Position numbers and translations under genes: made by a program
Source of the DNA: Colletes latitarsis
Lineage: Eukaryota > Arthropoda > Insecta > Hymenoptera > Colletidae
Assembly (NCBI RefSeq): GCF_051014445.1
Contig: NW_027488385.1
Span: 744,001 to 808,000 of the forward strand
Reading direction: 5' to 3'
DNA length: 64,000 bases
The notes under the pieces: model-generated
Database searches by the model: none
Seen by the model: only the letters and a program-made list of their open reading frames with translations
Told to the model about the DNA's origin: nothing
In this document: positions 51,101 through 62,169 of the stretch, piece after piece
Numbering within the stretch: position 1 is the stretch's first letter
Layout: each line of letters starts with the position of its first letter

Positions 51101-53219
51101 TATTGATCGAAACCAGGTTTATTTGACTGTTTCAGTGTGGTCCCACATTACTACGTGATCCAAACCAGAAAAAACCCAGGATCTAGCCATGAAGTATGAG
51201 AAATATGCGAAAGTATGAGCCTGATGAGGGCAAATCCTAGACCTAACCCAATCCTAACATGCGTTATCCTCTAAAATATTTATCAAGACCAGGTTTAATT
51301 GAATGTTTCAGTGTGGTACTACATTACTACGTGATGCAATCCAGAAAAAGCCCAGGATCTAGCCATCAAGTATGAGAAATATGCGAAAGTAAGAGCCTGA
51401 TGAGGGCAAATCCTAGACCTATCCCAGACCTAACTTGCGTTATCCTCTAAAATATTGATCGAAACCAGGTTTAATTGACTGTTTCAGTGTGGTCCCACAT
51501 TACTACGTGATCCAAACCAGAAACAGCCCAGGATCTAGCCTTGAAGTATGAGAAATATGCGAAAGTATGAGCCTGATGAGGGCAAATCCTAGACCTAACC
51601 CAGACCTAACATGCGTTATCCTCTAAAAGATTTATCAAGACCAGGTTTAATTGATTGTTTCAGTGTGGTCCCACATTATTACGTGATCCAAACCAGAAAA
51701 AACCCAGGATCTGTTCAACATGTATGAGAAATATGCGAAAGAATGAGCCTGATCAGAGCAAATCCCAGACCTAACATAGACCTAACATGAATTATTCTCT
51801 AAGATATTGATCGAAACCAGGTTTAATTGACTGTTTCAGTGTGGTCCCACATTACTACGTGATCCAAACCAGAAATAACCCAGGATCCGTTCAACAAGTA
51901 TGTGAAGAATGCGAAAGTATGAGTCTGATGAGTGAAAATCCCAGGCCTAACCTTGACCTAACATGCGTTATCCTCTAAAATATTGATCCAAACCAGGTTT
52001 AGTGGACTGTTTCAGCGTGGTACCACACTACTACGTGATCCAAACCAGAAAAAACCCAGGATCTGTTCAACAAGTATGTGAAAAACGCAAAAGTATGAGC
52101 CTGATGAGGGCAAATCCCAGACATATCCCAGACCTAACTTGCGTTGTCCTCTAAGATATTGATGGAAACCAGGTTTAATTGACTGTCTCAGTGTTGTACT
52201 TCAATACTACGTGATGCGATCCAGAAAAAGCCCAGGATCTAGCCATCAAGTATGAGAAATATGCGAAAGAATGAGCCTGATGAGAGCAAATCCCAGACCT
52301 AACCTAGACCTAACATGAATTATTCTCTAAAATATTGATCGAAACCAGGTTTAATTGACAGTTTCAGTGTGGTCCCACATTACTACGTGATCCAAACCAG
52401 AAAAAAACCAGGATCCGTTCAACAAGTATGTGAAGAATGCGAAAGTATGAGTCCGATGAGTGAAAATCCCTGGCCTAACCTAGACCTAACTTGCGTTATC
52501 CTCAAAAATATTGATCGAAACCTGGTTTAATCGACTGTTTCAGTGTGGTACCACATTACTATGTGATCCAAACCTGAAAAAACCCAGGATCTGTTCACCA
52601 AGTATGTGAAAAACGCGAAAGTATGAGTCTGATGAGTGAAAATCCCAGGCCTAACCTAGACCTAACATGCGTTATCCTCTAAAATATTTATCCAGACCAA
52701 GTTTCATTGAATGTTTCAGTGTGGTACCACATTACTAAGTGATACAATCCAGAAACAGCCCAGGATCTAGCCATGAAGTATGTGAAATATGCGAAAGTAT
52801 GAGCCTGATGAGGGCAAATCCTAGACCTAACCCAAACCTAACATGCGTTATCCTCTAAAATATTGATCGAAACCAGGTTTAATTGACTGTTTCAGCGTGG
52901 TTCCACATTACTACGTGATACAATCCAGAAACAGCCCAGTGTCTAGCCTTGAAGTATGAGAAATATGCGAAAGTATGAGCCTGATGAGGGCAAATCCCAG
53001 ACCTGACCTAGACCTAACATGAATTATTCTCTAAAATATTGATCGAAACCAGGTTTAATTGGCTGTTTCAGTGTGGTACCACATTACTACGTGAACCAAG
53101 CCAGAAAAAACCCAGGATCCGTTCAACAAGTATGTTAAAACTGCGACAGTATGACCCTGATGAGGGCAAATCCCAGGCCTAACCTAGACCTAACATGCGT
53201 TGTCCTCTAGAATATTGAT
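48131..53219. repeat. Irregular satellite stretch without a clear HOR
   Basis: Monomers still join head-to-tail at 176-177 bp, but I could not follow a long repeating order. Many single-copy changes appear, for example CAGTGGGGTACC near 48670, GGATGAGCCTGATAAG near 50510 and CAAGACGCATGTG near 50658. Form Z and GGTCCCACATT variants dominate. Nothing other than satellite is present. Confidence 0.7.
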
Positions 53220-54090
53220 CGAAACCAGGTTTAATCGACTGTTTCAGTGTGGTACCACATTACTACGTGATCCAAACCAGAAAAAACCCAGGATCTAGCC
53301 ATCAACTATGAGAAATATGCGAAAGAATGATCCTGATGGGAGCAAATCCCAGACCTAACCTAGACCTTACATGCGTTATCCTCTAATATATTGAGCGAAA
53401 CCAGGTTTAATGGACTGTTTCAGTGTGGTACCACACTACTTCGTGATCCAAACCAGAAAACACCCAGGATCTGTTCAACAAGTATGTGAAAAACGCTAAA
53501 CTGTGAGCCTGATGAGGGCAAATCTTAGACCTAACCCAGACCTAAGATGCGTTATCCTCTAAAATATTTATCCAGACCAGGTTTCATTGAATGTTTCAGT
53601 GTGGTACCACTTTACTACGTGATTCAATCCAGAAATAGCCCAGGATCAAGCCATGAAGTATGAGAAATATGCGAAGGTTAGAGCCTGATGAGGGCAAATC
53701 CAAGACCTATCCCAGACCTAACTTGCGTTATCCTCTAAAATATTGATCGAAACCAGGTTTAATTGACTGTTTCAGCGTGGTTCCACATTACTACGTGATA
53801 CAATCCAGAAACAGCCCAGTGTCTAGCCTTGAAGTATGAGAAATATGCGAAAGTATGAGCCTGATGAGGGCAAATCCCAGACCTGACCTAGACCTAACAT
53901 GAATTATTCTCTAAAATATTGATCGAAACCAGGTTTAATTGGCTGTTTCAGTGTGGTACCACATTACTACGTGAACCAAGCCAGAAAAAACCCAGGATCC
54001 GTTCAACAAGTATGTTAAAACTGCGACAGTATGACCCTGATGAGGGCAAATCCCAGGCCTAACCTAGACCTAACATGCGTTGTCCTCTAG
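52863..54090. repeat. Five-monomer (880-bp) repeat with CAGTGTCTAGCCTT marker
   Basis: The unit with GTGGTTCCACATT and CAGTGTCTAGCCTT occurs at about 52863 and 53743, exactly 880 bp apart, and both are followed by a GGCTGTTTCAG unit with GAACCAAGCC. A third copy is at about 56737. Confidence 0.8.
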
Positions 54091-57000
54091 AATATTGATG
54101 GAAACCAGTTTTAATTGACTGTTTCAGTGTTGTACTTCATTACTACGTGATGCAATCCAGAAAAAGCCCAGGATCTAGCCATCAAGTATGAGAAACATGC
54201 GAAAGAATGAGCCTGATGGGAGCAAATCCCAGACCTAACCTAGACCTAACATGCGTTATCCTCTAAAATATTGAGCGAAACCAGGTTTAATGGACTGTTT
54301 CAGTGTGGTACCACACTACTTCGTGATCCAAACCAGAGAAAGCCCAGGATCTGTTCAAGAAGTATGTGAAAAACGCTAAACTGTGAGACTGATGAGGGCA
54401 AATCTTAGACCTAACCCAGACCTAAGATGCGTTATCCTCTAAAATATTTATCCAGACCAAGTTTCATTGAATGTTTCAGTGTGGTACCACTTTACTACCT
54501 GATACAATCCAGAAACAGCCCAGGATCTAGCCATGAAGTATGAGATATATGCGAAAGTATGAGCCTGATGAGGGCAAATCCTAGACCTAACCCAAACCTA
54601 ACATGCGTTATCCTCTAAAATATTTATCAAGAAAAGGTTTAATTGAATGTTTCAGTGTGGTACCACATTACTACGTGAACCAAACCCGAAAAAACCCAGG
54701 ATCTGTTCAACATGTATGAGAAATATGCGAAAGAATGAGCCTGATGAGAGCAAATCCCAGACCTATCCTAGACCTAACATGAATTATTCTCTAAAATATT
54801 GATCGAAAACAGGTTTACTTGAATGTTTCAGTGTGGCCCCACATTACTACGTAATCCAAACCAGAAAAAACCCAGGATCTGTTCAACAAGTATGTTAAAA
54901 CTGCGACAGTATGACCCTGATGAGGGCAAATCCCAGGCCTAACCTAGACCTAACATGCGTTGTCCTCTAGAATATTGATGGAAACCAGGTTTAATTGACT
55001 GTTTCAGTGTTGTACTTCATTACTACGTGATGCAATCCAGAAAAAGCCCAGGATCTAGCCATCAAGTATGAGAAATATGCGAAAGTATGAGCCTGATGAG
55101 GGCAAATCCTAGACCTAACCCAAACCTAACATGCGTTTTCATCTAAAATATTTATCAAGACCAGGTTTAATTGAATGTTTCAGTGTGGTACCACATTACT
55201 ACGTGAACCAAGCCAGAAAAAACCCAGGATCCGTTCAACAAGTATGTTAAAACTGCGACAGTATGACCCTGATGAGGGCAAATCCCAGGCCTAACCTAGA
55301 CCTAACATGCGTTGTCCTCTAGAATATTGATGGGAACCAGGTTTAATTGACTGTTTCAGTGTTGTACTTCATTACTGCGTGATGCAATCCAGAAAAAGCC
55401 CAGGATCTAGCCACCAAGTATGAGAAACATGCGAAAGAATGAGCCTGATGGGAGCAAATCCCTGACCTAACCTAGACCTAACATGCGTTATCCTGTAAAA
55501 TATTGAGCGAAACCAGGTTTAATGGACTGTTTCAGTGTGGTACCACACTACTTCGTGATCCAAACCAGAGAAAGCCCAGGATCTGTTCAAGAAGTATGTG
55601 AAAAACGCTAAACTGTGAGACTGATGATGGCAAATCTTAGACCTAACCCAGACCTAAGATGCGTTATCCTCTAAAATATTTATCCAGACCAGGTTTAATC
55701 GACTGTTTCAGTGTGGTACCACATTACTATGTGATCCAAGCCAGAAAATAACCCAGGATCTGTTCAAGGAGTATGTGAAGTGTGCGAAAGTATGAGTCTG
55801 ATGAGGTCAAATCCCAGACCTATCCCAGACCTAGCTTGCGTTATCCTCTAAAATATTGATCGAAACCAGGTTTAATCGACTGTTTCAGTGTGGTACCACA
55901 TTACTACGTGATCCAAACCAGAAAAAACCCAGGATCCGTTCAACAAGTATGCTAAGAATGCGATAGTATGAGTCTGATGAGGTCAAATCCCAGGCCTAAC
56001 CTAGACCTAACATGCGTTATCCTCAATAATATTGATCGAAACCTGGTTTAATCGACTGTTTCCGTGTGGTACCACATTACTATGTGATCCAAACCAGGAA
56101 ATAACCCAGGATCTGTTCAACGAGTATGTGAAGTGTGCGAAAGTATGAGTCTGATGAGGTCAAATCCCAGACCATTCCCAGACTTAACTTGCGTTATCCT
56201 CTAAAATATTGATCGAAACCAGGTTTAATCGACTGTTTCAGTGTGGTACCACATTACTACGTGATCCAAACCAGAAAAAACCCAGGATCTAGCCATCAAC
56301 TATGAGAAATATGCGAAAGAATGATCCTGATGGGAGCAAATCCCAGACCTAACCTAGACCTTACATGCGTTATCCTCTAATATATTGAGCGAAACCAGGT
56401 TTAATGGACTGTTTCAGTGTGGTACCACACTACTTCGTGATCCAAACCAGAAAACACCCAGGATCTGTTCAACAAGTATGTGAAAAACGCTAAACTGTGA
56501 GCCTGATGAGGGCAAATCTTAGACCTAACCCAGACCTAAGATGCGTTATCCTCTAAAATATTTATCCAGACCAGGTTTCATTGAATGTTTCAGTGTGGTA
56601 CCACTTTACTACGTGATCCAATCCAGAAATAGCCCAGGATCAAGCCATGAAGTATGAGAAATATGCCAAGGTTAGAGCCTGATGAGGGCAAATCCAAGAC
56701 CTATCCCAGACCTAACTTGCGTTATCCTCTAAAATATTGATCGAAACCAGGTTTAATTGACTGTTTCAGCGTGGTTCCACATTACTACGTGATACAATCC
56801 AGAAACAGCCCAGTGTCTAGCCTTAAAGTATGAGAAATATGCGAAAGTATGAGCCTGATGAGGGCAAATCCCAGACCTGACCTAGACCTAACATGAATTA
56901 TTCTCTAAAATATTGATCGAAACCAGGTTTAATTGGCTGTTTCAGTGTGGTCCCACATTACTACGTGATCTAAACCAGAAAAAACCCAGGATCCGTTCAA

Positions 57001-57350
57001 CAAATATGTGAAGAATGCGAAAGTATGAGTCTGATGAGTGAAAATCCCAGGCCTAACCTAGACCTAACATGCGTTATCCTCAATAATATTGATCGAAACC
57101 TGGTTTAATCGTCTGTTTCAGTGTGGTACCACATTACTATGTGATCCAAACCAGAAAATAACCCAGGATCTGTTCAACGAGTATGTGAAGTGTGCGAAAG
57201 TATGAGTCTGATGAGGTCAAATCCCAGACCAATCCCAGACTTAACACGCGTTATCCTCTAAAATATTGATCGAAACCAGGTTTAATCGACTGTTTCAGTG
57301 TGGTACCACATTACTACGAGATCCAAACCAGAAAAAGCCCAGGATCTAGC
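53220..57350. repeat. 17-monomer-offset duplication (~2994 bp)
   Basis: 53220-53960 aligns with 56214-56954 at an offset of 2994 bp. The shared private mark CATCAACTATGAG is at 53300 and 56294, followed by GATCCTGATGGGAG. 54091-56210 holds related units with GTTGTACTTC, GAACCAAGCC and CTAAACTGTGAG changes, some repeated two or three times in this interval only. Confidence 0.78.
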
Positions 57351-57360
57351 CATCAAGTAT

Positions 57361-58500
57361 GAGAAATATGCGAAAGTATGAGCCTGCTGAGGGCAAATCC
57401 TAAACCTAACCCAAACCTAACATGCGTTATCCTCTAAAATATTTATCCAGACCAGGTTTCATTGAATGTTTCAGTGTGGTACCACTTTACTACGTGATCC
57501 AATCCAGAAATAGCCCAGGATCTAGCCATGAAGTATGAGAAATATGCGAAAGTATGAGTCTGATCAGTGAAAATCCCACGGCTAACCTAGACCTTACATG
57601 CGTTATCCTCTAAAATATTTATCAAGACCAGGTTTAATTGAACGTTTCAGTGTGGTACCACATTACTACGTGTTCCAAACCAGAAAAAACCCAGGATCCG
57701 TTCAACAAGTATGTGAAGAAGGCGAAATTATGAGTCTGATCAGTGAAAATCTCAGGCCTTACCTAGACCTAACTTGCGATGGCTTCAAAAATATTGATGG
57801 AAACCAGGTTTCATTGACTGTTTCAGTGTGGTACTACATTACTACGTGATGCAATCCAGAGAAAGCCCATGATCTAGCCATCAAGTATGAGAAATATGCG
57901 AAAGAATGAGCCTCATGAGAGCAAATCCCAGTCCTAACCTAGACCTAACATGCGTTATCCTCTAAAATATTGAGCGAAACCAGGTTTAATGGACTGTTTC
58001 AGTGTGGTACCACACTACTTCGTGATCCAAACCAGAAAAAACCCAGGATCTGTTTAACAGGTATGTGAAAAACTCGAAACTGTGAGCCTGATGAGGGCAA
58101 ATCTTAGACCTAACCTTGACCTAAGATGCGTTATCCTCTAAAATATTGAGCGAAACCAGGTTTGATGGACTGTTTCAGTGTGGTACCACACTACTACGGG
58201 ATCCAAACCAGAAAAAACCCAGGATCTGTTCAACAAGTATATGAAAAACACGAAAGTATGAGCCTGATGAGGGTGAATCCCAGACCTATGCCAGACCTAA
58301 CTTGCGTTATCCTCTAAAATATTGATCGAAACCAGGTTTAATTGACTGTTTCAGCGTGGTACCACATTACTACGTGATACAATCCAGAAAGAGCCCAGGA
58401 TCTAGCCATGAAGTATGAGAGATATGCGAAAGAACGAGCCTGATGAGAGCAAATCCCAGACCTAACCTAGACCTAACATGAATTATTCTCTAAAATATTG
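57361..58500. repeat. Block shared with 60357 onward, 37108 onward and 22840 onward
   Basis: It contains the CTTGCGATGGCTTC unit (open for 83 codons from 57598), the CACTACTTCGTG unit, the GGTTTGATGGACTG unit and the GTATGAGAGATATG unit in the order seen at 23077-24010 and 37345-38280. The repeat at 60594 is 2996 bp away, again 17 monomers. The stretch 58501-59310 is ordinary satellite related to 55850-57300. Confidence 0.82.
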
Positions 58501-59309
58501 AGCGAAACCAGGTTTGATGGACTGTTTCAGTGTGGTACCACATTACTACGTGATCCAAACCAGAAAAATCCCAGGATCCGTTCAACAAGTATGTGAAGAA
58601 TGCGATAGTATGAGTCTGATGAGGTCAAATCCCAGGCCTAACCTAGACCTAACATGCGTTATCCTCAAAAATATTGATCGAAACCTGGTTTAATCGACTG
58701 TTTCCGTGTGGTACCACATTACTATGTGATCCAAACCAGAAAATAACCCAGGATCTGTTCAACGAGTATGTGAAGTGTGCGAAAGTATGAGTCTGATGAG
58801 TGAAAATCCCAGACCAATCCCAGACTTAACACGCGTTATCCTCTAAAATATTGATCGAAACCAGGTTTAATCGACTGTTTCAGTGTGGTACCACATTACT
58901 ACGAGATCCAAACCAGAAAAAGCCCAGGATCTAGCCATCAAGTATGAGAAATATGCGAAAGAATGAGCCTGATGAGAGCAAATCCCAGACCTGACCTAGT
59001 CCTAACATGAATTATTCTCTAAAATATTGGTCGAAACCAGGTTTAATTGGCTGTTTCAGTGTGGTCCCACATTACTACGTGATCCAAACCAGAAATAACC
59101 CAGGATCCGTTCAACAAGTATGTGAAGAATGCGAAACTATGAGTCTGATGAGTGAAAATCCCAGGCCTAACCTAGACCTAACATGCGTTGTCCTCAAAAA
59201 TATTGATCGAAACCTGGTTTAATCGACTGTTTCAGTGTGGTACCACATTACTATGTGATCCAAACCAGAAAATAACCCAGGATCTGTTCAACGAGTATGT
59301 GAAGTGTGC

Positions 59310-61260
59310 GAAAGTATGAGTCTGATGAGGTCAAATCCCAGACCTATCCCAAACCTAACTATGCGTTATCCTCTAAAATATTGGTCAAAACCAGGTTTAA
59401 TCGACTGTTTCAGTGTGGTACCACATTACTACGCGATCCAAACCAGAAAAAACCCAGGATCCGTTCAACAAGTATGTGAAGAATGCGAAAGTATGTGTCT
59501 GAAGAGTGAAAATTCCAGACCTAACCTAGACCTAACATGCGTTATCCTCTAAAATATTGATCCAAACCAGGTTTAATGGACTGTTTCAGTGTGGTACCAC
59601 ACTACTACGTGATCCAAACCAGAGAAAACCCAGGATCATTCAACAAGTATGTGAAAAACACGAAAGTATGAGCCAGATGAGGGCAAATCCCAGACCTATC
59701 CCAGACCTAACTTACGTTGTCCTCTAAGATATTGATGGAAACCAGGTTTAATTGACTGTTTCAGTGTTGTACTTCATTACTACGTGATGCAATCCAGAAA
59801 AAGCCCAGGATCTAGCCATCAAGTATGAGAAATATGCGAAAGAACGAGCCTGATGAGAGCAAATCCCTGACCTAACCTAGACCTAACATGAATTATTCTC
59901 TAAAATATTGATCGAAACCATGTTTAATCGACTGTTTCAGTGTGGTACCACATTACTATGTGATACAAACCAGAAAATAACCCAGGATCTGTTCAACGAG
60001 TATGTGAAGTGTGCGAAAGTATGAGTCTGATGAGGGCAAATCCCAGACCTATCCCAAACCTGACTATGCGTTATCCTCTAAAATATTGATCAAAACCAGG
60101 TTTAATCGACTGTTTCAGTGTGGTACCACATTACTACGTGATCCAAACCAGAAAAAACCCAGGATCCGTTCAACAAGTATGTGAAGAATGCGAAAGTATG
60201 AGGCTGATGAGTGAAAATCCCAGGCCTAACCTAGACCTAACATGCGTTATCCTCAAAAATATTGATCGAAACCTGGTTTAATTGACTGTTTCAGCGTGGT
60301 ACCACATTACTACGTGATACAAACCAGAAACAGCCCAGGATCTAGCCATGAAGTATGAGAAATATGCGAAAGTATGAGCCTGCTGAGGGCAAATCCTAGA
60401 CCTAACCCAAACCTAACATGCGTTATCCTCTAAAATATTTATCCAGACCAGGTTTCATTGAATGTTTCAGTGTGGTACCACTTTACTACGTGATCCAATC
60501 CAGAAATAGCCCAGGATCTAGCCATGAAGTATGAGAAATATGCGAAAGTATGAGTCTGATCAGTGAAAATCCCACGGCTAACCTAGACCTTACATGCGTT
60601 ATCCTCTAAAATATTTATCAAGACCAGGTTTAATTGAACGTTTCAGTGTGGTACCACATTACTACGTGTTCCAAACCAGAAAAAACCCAGGATCCGTTCA
60701 ACAAGTATGTGAAGAAGGCGAAATTATGAGTCTGATCAGTGAAAATCTCAGGCCTTACCTAGACCTAACTTGCGATGGCTTCAAAAATATTGATGGAAAC
60801 CAGGTTTCATTGACTGTTTCAGTGTGGTACTACATTACTACGTGATGCAATCCAGAGAAAGCCCATGATCTAGCCATCAAGTATGAGAAATATGCGAAAG
60901 AATGAGCCTCATGAGAGCAAATCCCAGACCTAACCTAGACCTAACATGCGTTATCCTCTAAAATATTGAGCGAAACCAGGTTTAATGGACTGTTTCAGTG
61001 TGGTACCACACTACTTCGTGATCCAAACCAGAAAAAACCCAGGATCTGTTTAACAGGTATGTGAAAAACTCGAAACTGTGAGCCTGATGAGGGCAAATCT
61101 TAGACCTAACCTTGACCTAAGATGCGTTATCCTCTAAAATATTGAGCGAAACCAGGTTTGATGGACTGTTTCAGTGTGGTACCACACTACTACGGGATCC
61201 AAACCAGAAAAAACCCAGGATCTGTTCAACAAGTATATGAAAAACACGAAAGTATGAGCC
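59310..61260. repeat. 11-monomer segment duplicated from 36061-38011
   Basis: It aligns at a constant offset of 23249 bp, including the CTAACTATGCG junction, GTATGTGTCTGAAGAG, GGATCATTC, CCTGACTATGCG and CTTGCGATGGCTTC marks. Only a few substitutions are visible. It ends at about 61260 at a GAGGGCAAATCCC against GAGGGTGAATCCC difference. 61265-62170 then re-uses neighbouring units. Confidence 0.85.
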
Positions 61261-62169
61261 TGATGAGGGCAAATCCCAGGCCTAACCTAGACCTAACTTG
61301 CGTTATCCTCTAAAATATTGATCGAAACCAGGTTTAATTGACAGTTTCAGTGTGGTACCACATTACTACGTCATACAATCCAGAAACAGCCCAGGATCTA
61401 GCCATCAAGTATGAGAAATATGCGAAAGAATGAACCTCATGAGAGCAAATCCCAGACCTAACCTTGACCTAAGATGCGTTATCCTCTAAAATATTGAGCG
61501 AAACCAGGTTTGATGGACTGTTTCAGTGTGGTACCACACTACTACGGGATCCAAACCAGAAAAAACTCAGGATCTGTTCAACAAGTATATGAAAAACACG
61601 AAAGTATGAGCCTGATGAGGGAAAATCCCAGGCCTAACCTAGACCTAACTTGCGTTATCCTCTAAAATATTGAGCGAAACCAGGATTAATGGACTGTTTC
61701 AGTGTGGTACCACACTACTTCGTGATCCAAACCAGAAAAAACCCAGGATCTGTTTAACAGGTATGTGAAAAACTCGAAACTGTGAGCCTGATGAGAGCAA
61801 ATCCCAGACCTACCCTAGACCTAACATGAATTATTCTCTAAAATATTGAGCGAAACCAGGTTTGATGGACTGTTTCAGTGTGGTGACACATTACTACGTG
61901 ATCCAAACCAGAAAAAACCCAGGATCAGTTCAACAAGTATGAGAAGAATGCGAAAGTATGAGTCTGATGAGTGAAAATCCCAGGGCTAACCTAGACCTTA
62001 CATGCGTTATCCTCTAAAATATTCATCCAAACCAGGCTTAATGGACTGTTTCAGTGTGGTACCACATTACTACGTGATCCAAACCAGAAAAAACCCAGGA
62101 TCCGTTCAACAAGTATGTGAAGAATTCGAAAGTATGAGCCTGATGAGAGCAAATCCCAGACCTAACCTA

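Noticed and set aside
48131..53219. Possible non-satellite insertion in the irregular region
   Set aside because: Reading it line by line, each 176-bp interval still shows the GCGTTATCCTC start, the GTTTCAG segment and the CCTAACC tail.
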